Position numbers and translations under genes: made by a program. From JAFGMR01 sp964632755 (lineage in GTDB: Archaea > Halobacteriota > Methanosarcinia > Methanotrichales > Methanotrichaceae), in NCBI GenBank assembly GCA_964632755.1, contig CAZWDT010000026.1, positions 1 to 36,380 on the forward strand: a stretch of 36,380 bases of DNA, given 5' to 3'. Numbering within the stretch: position 1 is the first letter of the stretch; every line of letters begins with the position of its first letter. The notes beneath the pieces were generated by a model. That model was not told the DNA's origin. It searched no databases and saw only the letters and a list, made by a program, of their open reading frames with translations. Of the stretch, positions 1 to 6,990 are shown in pieces.

Positions 1-155
1 ACCCTCGGCCCATGCCATACCCTCGGCCCATGCCATACCCTCGGCCCATGCCATACCAGCCTGCTCCAGGCCCCATTCCAACGCAATATCCCCTTCCCCA
101 TCCGGTGAAGGGACCCATTCCACGCGGTCCAGTTCCATCTCTTCCAGGCATCTAG
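1..155 (+). CDS. Proline-rich protein, 3' end only
   Basis: This is an open frame running in from the left edge, codons starting at position 3, stop TAG at 153-155. About 50 residues are visible. They begin with three exact copies of the hexapeptide PRPMPY and continue as a Pro-rich tail with several Pro-Ile, Pro-Val and Pro-Leu pairs. No domain is visible in the part present, so function cannot be assigned. Such low-complexity tails occur on archaeal surface or membrane-associated proteins, but that is only analogy. The frame choice rests on the repeat being a multiple of three and on the frame staying open to a stop just before the next promoter. Confidence 0.55.
   Translation, partial: PRPMPYPRPMPYPRPMPYQPAPGPIPTQYPLPHPVKGPIPRGPVPSLPGI
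3..56 (+). repeat. 18-bp tandem repeat, three copies, coding for PRPMPY
   Basis: Three perfect 18-bp units occupy 3-20, 21-38 and 39-56. The unit is a whole number of codons, so copy-number change would lengthen or shorten the protein by six residues without shifting frame. The array probably continues beyond the window edge. Confidence 0.9.
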
Positions 156-191
156 TAACCTCCGTTCGATAAACTAGCATAGGAGACTATC

Positions 192-200
192 TATTTAAAA
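192..200 (+). promoter_or_regulatory. TATA box upstream of the DUF134 gene
   Basis: The motif TATTTAAAA lies 47-55 bp before the start codon at 247, in an otherwise GC-rich setting. An archaeal start site would be expected about 25 bp downstream, giving a leader of about 20-25 nt. Confidence 0.5.
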
Positions 201-246
201 CTTTCGGCGGACAAGGTTCTTATACCACGGATTCAGCTATAAGATC

Positions 247-708
247 ATGCCACCGCGAAAGGGCAGATGCCGTGGGAGGCGCTGGATCACCGAGATCCCC
301 CCTGAATGCATATTTCTTCCCGCCTCCGGCAGAACTGCTGCAACCATAAACATCACCTTGGAGGAGATGGAGGCGATCAGGCTCGTCGACCTTCTGGACT
401 TCCAGCAGCATGAGGCAGCTCTCTTCATGGGTATCTCTCGAAAGGCCTTCTGGAACGACCTCACAAGCGCCAGGAAGAAGATCGCAACCGCTCTGGCATA
501 CGGCCTCGGGATCAGCATCTCCGGGGGGAGCTACATCCTGCGAGGGTGCGAGACTCCGATCGGTCCCCGCAATCAAGAGGAGGACAGGGAGGAGGACCTT
601 GCCCCATTAGAGAGGGAGATCAAGGTCTTAGCCGATAGGCTGGATCAGCTTCGCCGGCGCATCGACTCGATTGCAGAGGATGACCTCAATCCACCAGAAA
701 CTCATTGA
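247..708 (+). CDS. DUF134 / UPF0251 family predicted DNA-binding protein
   Basis: The 153-residue protein begins MPPRKGRCRGRRWI, has the conserved region with ITLEEMEAIRLVDL, a helix-turn-helix-like stretch (QQHEAALFMGISRKAFWNDL, about residues 52-71) and the closing GISISGG motif. These are hallmarks of the UPF0251/DUF134 family of small putative transcriptional regulators found in archaea and anaerobic bacteria. The last 45 residues are acidic then Arg/Leu-rich and probably form a coiled coil. No ligand or target is known to me. Its 3' end overlaps the convergent gene by 23 bp. Family assignment is firm, role is not. Confidence 0.85.
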   Translation: MPPRKGRCRGRRWITEIPPECIFLPASGRTAATINITLEEMEAIRLVDLLDFQQHEAALFMGISRKAFWNDLTSARKKIATALAYGLGISISGGSYILRGCETPIGPRNQEEDREEDLAPLEREIKVLADRLDQLRRRIDSIAEDDLNPPETH

Positions 709-1174
709 TCCAATCAGGGTAGTCCGTGGGATTTGGAGTGGGCGACTCCCATTCATCATCCAAAAAGGCGCCAATGGCAGGCACGTACTGGCTGTAGTCA
801 GGCTTAGGCGAAGTCCAGTTACGGGCGACGAACTCACCAAGGGCGGGGACGTGTCCGCTGTAGTTCATGCCAGGCGGCTGATAGCCAGGTGAGAGAAAGT
901 CGACGAGAGCGGGTATGTGGTACTCGGAGAGGTCATCTCTCTCAGCCCAGGTGAAGTTGCCTTGCAACCTTCTGAAAGGAGGCAACGAAATCCCGGAGAG
1001 GTTCTGGCTGATGTTGATCGTCTCTTGTCTGCCTTCGCCGAGCTCGATGGGATAGCGGTCAGCGTTCGATCCGAGGTAGGGATAGTCCAGCCAACCTGCC
1101 GTCTGGTATCCATCATATCCCGAAGAGGTGAGGATGAGAAGGGCAGATGCCATTATGGATAGGATTAGCCTCAT
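686..1174 (-). CDS. Small secreted protein with about 23-residue internal repeats
   Basis: The 162-residue protein starts at the ATG at 1174, preceded by GGAGG with a 5-6 nt spacer. Residues 1-20 form a signal peptide (MRLILSIMASALLILTSSGY). The C-terminal half holds three copies of a motif of the form Y-x-x-H/Y-V/I-P-A-L/I-x-x-F-L/V, followed in two copies by W-x-SP-x-P, spaced about 23 residues, plus a weaker fourth copy ending in INEFL. Several N-x-S/T glycosylation sequons are present. I recognise no family. The gene is convergent with, and overlaps by 23 bp, the DUF134 gene. Secretion is well supported; function unknown. Confidence 0.7.
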   Translation of the reverse strand: MRLILSIMASALLILTSSGYDGYQTAGWLDYPYLGSNADRYPIELGEGRQETINISQNLSGISLPPFRRLQGNFTWAERDDLSEYHIPALVDFLSPGYQPPGMNYSGHVPALGEFVARNWTSPKPDYSQYVPAIGAFLDDEWESPTPNPTDYPDWINEFLVD

Positions 1175-1254
1175 AATCCTCCATCTTTGCCCCCCATCCC
1201 TAATAGAGATTTCCTTGACTCCGATGGACGAGCATGTACAAACGCTCAGAGGGT

Positions 1255-1314
1255 CCGCAAATGCACGCGAATTAACTTGAGATATTAGCGTTCATTCGCA
1301 TCTATTCGCGGTTG
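1255..1314. repeat. Imperfect palindromic intergenic repeat, copy 1
   Basis: The left arm around 1255-1275 contains GCAAATGCACGCGAATTAA. The right arm around 1287-1313 is, read on the minus strand, AACCGCGAATAGATGCGAAT. Both arms are variants of a consensus like AACCACGAATGnACGCGAATGAA. A second element of the same design lies at 21378-21448. It sits between a minus-strand and a plus-strand gene, upstream of both. Confidence 0.6.
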
Positions 1315-1344
1315 TATTGGGGTGAGGTAGCAGGGCGAAGCGAG

Positions 1345-1353
1345 TATTTATAT
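1345..1353 (+). promoter_or_regulatory. TATA box of the UbiA-family gene
   Basis: The motif TATTTATAT lies about 55-60 bp before the TTG at 1407. A start site near 1378 would leave a short leader containing the GGAGGT at 1398-1403. Confidence 0.55.
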
Positions 1354-1406
1354 CTGGACGGTCCAAGGTCCATATTCGGCATGGTCAATTGATATCGGGA
1401 GGTTTG

Positions 1407-2189
1407 TTGAATCCCTATCTCAGAATGATACGGGTGGAGGACTGGATCAGGTTCTATCCGGTCGCACCACTTGCGGGGGCACTGCTGGCAGGAGCGGATG
1501 CAGTCGATCTGGCCCTCGTTTTCGCGGTCTACATCCTATTGATCGGCTATGCATTCGTCGCAAACAACCTCTTCGACGTGGAGATCGATCGGCTGCATCG
1601 AGGAAAGCAGGAGCGCGGGACAAATCCCCTTGCAAAAGGAGAGGTGACGAGGCGAGGAGTCCTCGCCCTGATGGCGCTGCAGCTGGTCTTCGCCCTCATG
1701 CTCTCGCTTCGGATGAACGTTGCAGGGACCGCTTTGGTCATAGCAAACGTCCTCCTCTTTACCACCTACTCCGGGGGAGTGAGGCTCAAGGAGAGGGTCG
1801 TGCTGGACATCATCACCCACGGCCTGATGTTCGGCGCGTTGCCACTATTGGCGGGCTTTCTCCTTGCAGGCGGCTCGCCCTTACAAGAGGTGTTGCTGGC
1901 TGCGGCCATCGCCTTCGTGCTGGGATGCGAGGCCTTGATCGCTCATCAGATCTCGGACTACGAGGAGGACCTGGGAAGGACGAGGACCACGGTCACCTGG
2001 GCCGGGCTCTCCAGGGGAATGATGCTATTGTTTTCCCTCGCCCTGCTTTCCCTGCCCCTCTTATACATGGCAGCTGGCCTCTATGGCCTTCCTGACTCGC
2101 TCGCGGCTGCCTTGGGACTCTACCTGCTGGCCTACCCAGCCTACTCATGCAGGGGGATCCACAATCTCGGACGTTCTCACCCGAGCTGA
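1407..2189 (+). CDS. UbiA-family membrane prenyltransferase
   Basis: I place the start at the TTG at 1407, just downstream of a perfect GGAGGT (1398-1403); TTG codons at 1389 and 1404 are alternatives. The 260-residue protein has about eight membrane segments and the two Asp-rich Mg-prenyl-diphosphate motifs of the UbiA superfamily: NLFDVEID (near residue 54) and the second motif SDYEEDLGRTR (near 184). These enzymes transfer an isoprenyl chain to an aromatic or lipid acceptor in the membrane. The acceptor here cannot be told from sequence; archaeal members include ether-lipid (digeranylgeranylglyceryl phosphate) synthases and quinone-type enzymes. The C-terminus lacks the usual ninth helix and ends in a polar tail, so it may be slightly truncated. 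Confidence 0.8.
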   Translation: MNPYLRMIRVEDWIRFYPVAPLAGALLAGADAVDLALVFAVYILLIGYAFVANNLFDVEIDRLHRGKQERGTNPLAKGEVTRRGVLALMALQLVFALMLSLRMNVAGTALVIANVLLFTTYSGGVRLKERVVLDIITHGLMFGALPLLAGFLLAGGSPLQEVLLAAAIAFVLGCEALIAHQISDYEEDLGRTRTTVTWAGLSRGMMLLFSLALLSLPLLYMAAGLYGLPDSLAAALGLYLLAYPAYSCRGIHNLGRSHPS

Positions 2190-2222
2190 TCGAGAGGGAC
2201 GCGAATGGAGAATCCCCGATGA

Positions 2223-2230
2223 ATTTATAT
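2223..2230 (+). promoter_or_regulatory. TATA box upstream of the glycosyltransferase
   Basis: TTTATATC lies about 105 bp before the ATG at 2333 and just after the stop of the preceding gene. It implies separate transcription of the glycosyltransferase with a leader of about 80 nt. Confidence 0.4.
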
Positions 2231-2332
2231 CGACTGAATCACCTACATGAAAAAGAGGCAGTGCTCCCATCGGCTCGAAGGGGCGATGACCGCCCAGATG
2301 AGGATAGATTGATGAGCGATGCCTGGTGAAAT

Positions 2333-3115
2333 ATGATATCTGTAATAGTTCCCACTCTGAATGAGGCCCAGTCCATTGGCCCCTGTCTGAGGTCTCTTTC
2401 CCGGCAAAGCCTGGATCGCAGGGATTACGAGGTGATCGTGGTCGATGGGGGATCCTCCGACGGGACCGTCTCAATAGCCCAGGGCCTAGCCGATAGGGTG
2501 ATAATGCAAAGGGGACGGGGCATTGGCGGTGCGAGAAGGGATGGCGCATTGGCGGCTGTTGGGGAGATCCTGGCCTTCACCGACGCCGACACAAATGTAT
2601 CCTACTGCTGGCTAGAGGAGGTGCAACTCAATTTGAAGCGCTATCAGGCAAGCACGGGCCCTGTGATGTACATCCAGCCGGACATCAAGGCCGAGCTTCT
2701 GCGCAGGTGGAGGGATCTGTACCGCATCCTCAATCCGTTGAACTTCTACTACATGATAGGCTCGAACATGGGCGTCAGGGCGGATGCCTACAGGCGCATC
2801 GGAGGCCATAGCGACATATCCCTTCTCGACGACTACGACCTCTCCGTTCGGCTCTTTCGCGAAGGGGCAAGGGTCACCTACGATCCCCGGCAGGTGGTCT
2901 ACACATCCTCCCGCCGTGCAGAACGACTGGTCGCCTACTCCCTGCTCGTGGCTTACGGCCATTACAACTACCTGCTCTCCGACAGGGGAAGGCTCTTGAA
3001 CTACCCAAAGTCGGAGGATATGTGCTGGAGGACGGTCCTCCCCTACGGCCACCGCTTCCACCCAGGCCATACGGTGCGCACATGCCTCGATCGGGCAATC
3101 CGCAGGATTCCCTGA
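2333..3115 (+). CDS. Family 2 glycosyltransferase
   Basis: The 260-residue protein begins directly with the GT-A fold: VIVPTLNEA at residues 4-12, VDGGSSDGT at 37-45, the metal-binding FTDADT at 82-87 and an acceptor-site DDYDLS. These are the standard motifs of inverting GT2 enzymes that move a sugar from a nucleotide-sugar to an acceptor. No strongly hydrophobic anchor is visible, so it is probably cytoplasmic or peripheral. GGTGA upstream of the ATG at 2333 supports the start. Donor and acceptor are not predictable. N-glycan or polysaccharide assembly for the many secreted sequon-rich proteins in this window is one possibility (inference). Confidence 0.85.
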   Translation: MISVIVPTLNEAQSIGPCLRSLSRQSLDRRDYEVIVVDGGSSDGTVSIAQGLADRVIMQRGRGIGGARRDGALAAVGEILAFTDADTNVSYCWLEEVQLNLKRYQASTGPVMYIQPDIKAELLRRWRDLYRILNPLNFYYMIGSNMGVRADAYRRIGGHSDISLLDDYDLSVRLFREGARVTYDPRQVVYTSSRRAERLVAYSLLVAYGHYNYLLSDRGRLLNYPKSEDMCWRTVLPYGHRFHPGHTVRTCLDRAIRRIP

Positions 3116-3163
3116 AGGGCAGCGTGCGGTCAATCCCATTTATCTATGAGTTGAGATCAACCC

Positions 3164-3778
3164 ATGGGCATGAGACTTAAGGGCTATCTGATCGCGGGCA
3201 TTGCCACTGCGGTTCCCCTCTTCGTAACCACCTATATACTGCTCATCATCGTCCGACTGTTCGATGACATCAGCCAGCCCTTGGTCGTCATAGTCCTCGG
3301 AAGGAGCATCCCCGGCCTTGGGCTGCTCGTAACCCTAGGGACGCTGATCCTGCTCGGCATGTTCGTATCCGTCACCCTCGGGCGAAAGACCGCGGAGTAC
3401 TTCGAAGGAGCCATGCTCAACATCCCTCTCTCGCGGAGCATCTACTCGGTTGCAAAGAACGTGGTCGACACCTTCCTATTCGGAAAGAAGGAGTTGGGCA
3501 ACGTCGTCCTAGTAAAGCTCATGCCCGACCTATTCGCAATCGGATTTCTCACGGGCAACGCCCCCCAGGTCGTTGATGATGTGGCAATGACCCCCCTTTC
3601 TAGCGTCTTCGTGCCCACTGCCCCAAACCCCACCACAGGCCTCCTCTTGTTCCTCCCCGAGGATCGCTTCGTCCCCCTCGATATGAGCTTCGACAGGGCA
3701 ATGGAAGTGATCATCTCCGCTGGGCTATCCCACGCTCAGGGCAACGCTCAAGGCAAGCATCCCCCGAAGGAGGGCTGA
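3164..3778 (+). CDS. DUF502 family integral membrane protein
   Basis: The 204-residue protein has two N-terminal membrane segments (about residues 8-30 and 50-70) followed by a soluble domain. The conserved pieces IPGLGLLVTLG, LNIPLSRSIYSVAKNV and the FVPTAPNPTTG block identify the DUF502 family, widespread in bacteria and archaea and of unknown function. There are two possible starts, ATG at 3164 and ATG at 3170; the second gives MRLKGYL, closer to the usual family start. A TATA-like TTTATCTA at 3139-3146 would put transcription start almost on the start codon, so the message may be nearly leaderless. Confidence 0.85.
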   Translation: MGMRLKGYLIAGIATAVPLFVTTYILLIIVRLFDDISQPLVVIVLGRSIPGLGLLVTLGTLILLGMFVSVTLGRKTAEYFEGAMLNIPLSRSIYSVAKNVVDTFLFGKKELGNVVLVKLMPDLFAIGFLTGNAPQVVDDVAMTPLSSVFVPTAPNPTTGLLLFLPEDRFVPLDMSFDRAMEVIISAGLSHAQGNAQGKHPPKEG

Positions 3779-3817
3779 GGATGGAGGGCTCTACGGAAGG
3801 GGGCTCCTACCGACATG

Positions 3818-3825
3818 TTTATCTG
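3818..3825 (+). promoter_or_regulatory. TATA box of the tRNA-Ala gene
   Basis: TTTATCTG ends 25 bp before the first base of the mature tRNA, the usual archaeal distance for tRNA promoters. Confidence 0.55.
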
Positions 3826-3849
3826 GGCCATCTGCATAGGGCGAATCAA

Positions 3850-3922
3850 GGGCAGGTAGATCAGTCGGAAGATCGCTACCTTGGCATGGTAGAGGCCTCG
3901 GGTTCGAATCCCGACCTGTCCA
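3850..3922 (+). tRNA. tRNA-Ala (anticodon GGC)
   Basis: The 73-nt sequence folds into a full cloverleaf by hand. The acceptor stem is GGGCAGG / CCTGTCC with the G3-U70 wobble that marks tRNA-Ala. The D stem is GATC / GATC, the anticodon stem CTACC / GGTAG with loop TTGGCAT, and the T stem TCGGG / CCCGA with loop TTCGAAT. The anticodon GGC reads GCC/GCU alanine codons. The discriminator is A, there is no encoded CCA and no intron. The gene stands alone between DUF502 and the LysE-type gene with its own TATA box. Confidence 0.95.
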
Positions 3923-4012
3923 TCCCCGCCCGATGGCGTGGATAAAGCATTCTCCGATCCCGGCCGCCATAATGTCGGTCGCCTTATATCAAGCGGCATC
4001 TCGTCGAACAGC

Positions 4013-4020
4013 ATTTATAT
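4013..4020 (+). promoter_or_regulatory. TATA box of the LysE-type gene
   Basis: ATTTATAT ends 36 bp before the ATG at 4057, giving a short leader that includes a GAGGAG ribosome binding site near 4037-4043. Confidence 0.6.
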
Positions 4021-4056
4021 CTGAAGTTCTCACCCCGAAGAGGAGATCTACATTAT

Positions 4057-4665
4057 ATGGACGGCATCTTGGAGATACTGATATTCGCCTTCACAATTGG
4101 GCTTACCGGGGCCTTGGCCCCTGGTCCAACCCTAGTCGCCACAGTGAACACATCCCTGAAGGTAGGCTGGACCGCCGGCCCCAAGGTGGCTGCAGGCCAT
4201 GCCGTCATTGAGGCTTTTATCTTCCTGTTGATAGTCATGGGGCTTGCCCAGGCAGCCCAGAGTTACTCCAGCTCGATCGCCATCCTTGGCGGCCTTGCAT
4301 TGATAGTCTTCGGGATTATGACGCTCTTGGACAGTAGGGAGGCGACGATCGCCCAGCCGCAGGAGGACGTCTCGAGCAATCCCTATATCGCCGGGATGCT
4401 CACAAGCCTTGCCAACCCATACTTCTGGATCTGGTGGTTGAGCATAGGAAGCGCTCTGGTGCTGGAGGGTCTTAAGGGGGGGCTTCTGCTCGCCGTCCTA
4501 TTCATGATCGGCCATTGGGGTGCGGACTTCGGCTGGTATACATTGATCTCGACGAGCATGGATCGAGGAAGGACGGTCCTCTCCGATCGCAACTACCGGC
4601 GGGTGCTTGCCGCCTGTGGGGTCTTCCTCATGGTATTTGGGGCCTACTATCTGACCAAGGCATGA
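4057..4665 (+). CDS. LysE/RhtB-family amino-acid exporter
   Basis: The 202-residue membrane protein has about six hydrophobic segments and the family signature near the N-terminus (GALAPGPTLVATVNTSLKVG, residues 18-37), with the AGHAVIE helix after it and the LANPYFWIWWLSIG segment in the middle. Members export amino acids or related small molecules by proton antiport; the substrate cannot be predicted here. Length matches the family (about 200). The gene has its own TATA box and no close partner. The family is confident, the cargo unknown. Confidence 0.85.
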   Translation: MDGILEILIFAFTIGLTGALAPGPTLVATVNTSLKVGWTAGPKVAAGHAVIEAFIFLLIVMGLAQAAQSYSSSIAILGGLALIVFGIMTLLDSREATIAQPQEDVSSNPYIAGMLTSLANPYFWIWWLSIGSALVLEGLKGGLLLAVLFMIGHWGADFGWYTLISTSMDRGRTVLSDRNYRRVLAACGVFLMVFGAYYLTKA

Positions 4666-4732
4666 GGCCTGCCGTAACGCATCCCTATCGCATGCAGCCG
4701 ATACCCTATGCCCACCCGCGAGTTCGCCATCC

Positions 4733-4740
4733 TTATATAA
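4733..4740 (+). promoter_or_regulatory. TATA box of the SpoIIM-like/proS unit
   Basis: TTATATAA lies 33-40 bp before the TTG start at 4773, so transcription would start near 4762 with a very short leader carrying the GGAGGT at 4762-4767. Confidence 0.6.
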
Positions 4741-4772
4741 GGTAGTCTCGTGGTTGGGCTTGGAGGTCCTAT

Positions 4773-5360
4773 TTGTCCCGGAGAGATGAGATTGTATACC
4801 TGCGTTCCCTGAAGGCCTACCTGGGGCTTGTCCTGGTGCTCTTCTTCGCCGCAGCTCTATCGGGCTTCCAGGCGGCAGCGAGGGACCCCGAGTTCTCCTC
4901 CAGATGGCTGGGCGAGCTAGAGATGCTCCGCTGGATACTGAACCTAGATCCCCTGCTCATCATGCTGATGATCTTTCTAAAGAACCTGATTGCAAGTACA
5001 ATCGCCATGCTCCTAGGCCTCGGCCTGGGGGTGATCCCTACAATCGTGATCATCTCAAATGGCGTGCTGCTCGGAGTCGTCGCAGAGAGTGCGCTAGAGC
5101 AGCACGGAGCAGCCTTCCTCCTTGCAGGCATCGTTCCCCACGGCATAGTCGAGCTTCCAATCGTGCTCGCATGCGCAGCCATTGGCCTGCGCCTGGGCCA
5201 TCTACTGGCCCTTGCCCTGATTGGCAGGGAGGTTGATCTCGCCGGGGAGACGAAGATAGCCCTGCGATTTCTCCTCTGGTGGGCAGCGCCTCTCCTCCTC
5301 CTCGCTGCCGCAATTGAGACCTTCATCACCCCTATAGCCTTATCCATGGTGATCGCATGA
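4773..5360 (+). CDS. SpoIIM/DUF95-like integral membrane protein
   Basis: It starts at TTG 4773, five bases after a perfect GGAGGT. The 195-residue protein has about five membrane segments and the diagnostic block ending in VPHGIVELP (about residues 120-128), preceded by the LKNLIAST helix. This is the stage II sporulation protein M family, common in non-sporulating archaea; no biochemical role is established for the archaeal members. Its stop overlaps the proS start (ATGA at 5357-5360), so the two genes are co-transcribed and probably translationally coupled. That pairing of a membrane protein with a tRNA synthetase is not functionally explained. Confidence 0.8.
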   Translation: MSRRDEIVYLRSLKAYLGLVLVLFFAAALSGFQAAARDPEFSSRWLGELEMLRWILNLDPLLIMLMIFLKNLIASTIAMLLGLGLGVIPTIVIISNGVLLGVVAESALEQHGAAFLLAGIVPHGIVELPIVLACAAIGLRLGHLLALALIGREVDLAGETKIALRFLLWWAAPLLLLAAAIETFITPIALSMVIA

Positions 5361-6793
5361 CCGATTCCAAAGATCCAAGAGAGGCCAAGCTTCCCGAGAA
5401 GGCCAACTTCAGCGAATGGTACCACGAACTCCTAAAGAGCGCGGAGATCGTCGATGTCCGCTATCCGGTCAAGGGTATGTGCGTCTGGTACCCCTTCGGC
5501 TTTGCTCTGCGCCGCAGCGTCTACGGCATAATCAAGGAACTCTTAGACGTGGACCATTACGAGACCCAGTTTCCCCTCCTCATACCGGAGCAGGAGTTCA
5601 TGAAGGAGGCGGAGCATATCAAGGGGTTTGAGGACGAGGTCTACTGGGTGACGCATGGGGGGACCTCCCCCTTGGAAGTGAAGCTTGCTTTGCGGCCCAC
5701 GAGCGAGACTGCCATCTACCCCATGTTCAAGCTCTGGATTCGAAGCCACGCCGATCTGCCGCTTCGAGTCTACCAGATAATCAACACGTTCCGCTACGAG
5801 ACGAAGCACACGCGCCCCCTCATCAGGCTCCGGGAGATCACATCTTTCAAGGAGGCGCACACGGCTCATGCCACATGGGATGAGGCGGCAGCCCAGGTCG
5901 AGGTGGCGGTCGAGCGCTATGCCGAGTTCTATCGAAGGCTTGCCATTCCCTTCCTCGTATGCAAGCGCCCCTCCTGGGACAAGTTCCCGGGCGCTGACTA
6001 CTCGATCGCCCTCGATGTGATAATGCCGGACGGCCGCACACTGCAGGTTGGAACTGCACACCTCCTCGGAACGAACTTCGCAAAGACATACGGCATCACC
6101 TACGAGGATGCCGAAGGCGAGCAGAGGCTCGTCAACCAGTCGTGCTACGGCATATCCGAGCGCTGTATTGCAGCATTGATCTCGGTCCACGGGGACGACC
6201 GCGGGCTCGTCCTCCCCTGGGAGGTGGCGCCGGTCCAGGTGGTGATAGTGCCCATCGTCTTCGGCGATAAGGCTCCAATCATCGAGGCCTGTCGGTCTCT
6301 TGGGCAGGAACTCTCCGCGGCAGGAGTGCGGGTCAAAGTGGACGAGGGCGACGAGCGGCCCGGGGCCAAGTTCTACCGCTGGGAGATGAGAGGAGTTCCC
6401 ATCCGTCTGGAGCTTGGTCCCCGGGACATGGCGAAGGGCCAGGTGGTCATCGTCCGTCGTGATGGGGCGAAGAGGGCCGCTCCACGCGATGGAGTCGTGC
6501 CGGCAGTAATCGAGGAGGGAGAAGCGCTCCAAGAGGTTCTTGCAAAGAAGGCCCGCATCTCGATGGAGGAGCATATCCGCCTGGTGCATACGGTAGAGGA
6601 GGCAATAGAGCAGGTGAAGACGGGCGTTGCCCGGATCCACTGGTGCGGATCGGTCGACTGCGGCCACCAGCTCGAGGACCTCGTGGGCGCAAACATGCTC
6701 GGAGAGCCACGCGAGGAGCCCTTGCCCCCCGGCCCCTGCCCCATCTGCAATGCGACGACAACCGGCTCCACCTACATGGCCCGCCAGTACTAG
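5357..6793 (+). CDS. proS: Proline--tRNA ligase, archaeal/eukaryal type
   Basis: The enzyme charges tRNA-Pro with proline using ATP in the cytoplasm. The 478-residue length is typical of archaeal ProRS. Class II motifs are visible: motif 1 around residues 35-75 (WYPFGFALRRSVYGII), motif 2 with the flanking RPTSETAIYPM and FRYETKHTRPLIRLREI, and motif 3 with the glycine/arginine block HGDDRGLVLPWEVAP. An anticodon-binding domain follows (VVIVPI onward), then a C-terminal zinc-type domain with CGSVDCGHQLEDL and CPICNATTTGSTYMARQY, ending in the conserved tyrosine. There is no bacterial editing insertion. It overlaps the upstream membrane-protein gene by four bases. Confidence 0.97.
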   Translation: MTDSKDPREAKLPEKANFSEWYHELLKSAEIVDVRYPVKGMCVWYPFGFALRRSVYGIIKELLDVDHYETQFPLLIPEQEFMKEAEHIKGFEDEVYWVTHGGTSPLEVKLALRPTSETAIYPMFKLWIRSHADLPLRVYQIINTFRYETKHTRPLIRLREITSFKEAHTAHATWDEAAAQVEVAVERYAEFYRRLAIPFLVCKRPSWDKFPGADYSIALDVIMPDGRTLQVGTAHLLGTNFAKTYGITYEDAEGEQRLVNQSCYGISERCIAALISVHGDDRGLVLPWEVAPVQVVIVPIVFGDKAPIIEACRSLGQELSAAGVRVKVDEGDERPGAKFYRWEMRGVPIRLELGPRDMAKGQVVIVRRDGAKRAAPRDGVVPAVIEEGEALQEVLAKKARISMEEHIRLVHTVEEAIEQVKTGVARIHWCGSVDCGHQLEDLVGANMLGEPREEPLPPGPCPICNATTTGSTYMARQY

Positions 6794-6850
6794 GGCTGGG
6801 ATGAACCAGGGCGGTGTGGCACTTACGTAGTACCGATGGGGCGTCCGGCG

Positions 6851-6990
6851 CGGCATCAATGCAGATTAATGTAGCATAGATGTGGCGCCAATGAGGCCTC
6901 CGTGAGGCATTACTAAGGTTGCCAATGTGCCATAATGTACTATAATGCGGCATCAAATGGCATCAATATAGCACCGGTGAAGCAGCAATG
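6851..6990 (+). repeat. Degenerate helically phased AATG repeats before the MfnD-like gene
   Basis: The 194-bp spacer between proS and the next gene contains AATG or a close variant at 6858, 6868, 6879, 6890, 6924, 6934, 6944, 6956, 6965 and 6987, mostly embedded in GCATCAATG-like words. Steps are mostly 9-12 bp, about one helical turn. It also contains TATA-like CTATAATG at 6940-6947. Whether it is an operator, a bent-DNA element or an eroded minisatellite cannot be told. Confidence 0.4.

Noticed and set aside
1..56. Possible CRISPR array at the left edge
   Set aside because: Units are contiguous 18-bp tandem copies with no spacers and are in frame with a protein end.
2147..2329. 60-codon frame between the UbiA and glycosyltransferase genes
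   Set aside because: No ribosome binding site, overlaps the UbiA end and the TATA box, and the peptide is unremarkable; likely the leader of the glycosyltransferase transcript.
5543..6859. 438-codon open frame on the minus strand opposite proS
   Set aside because: It is the antisense shadow of a clear prolyl-tRNA synthetase in GC-rich DNA; it has no ribosome binding site and no recognisable domain.
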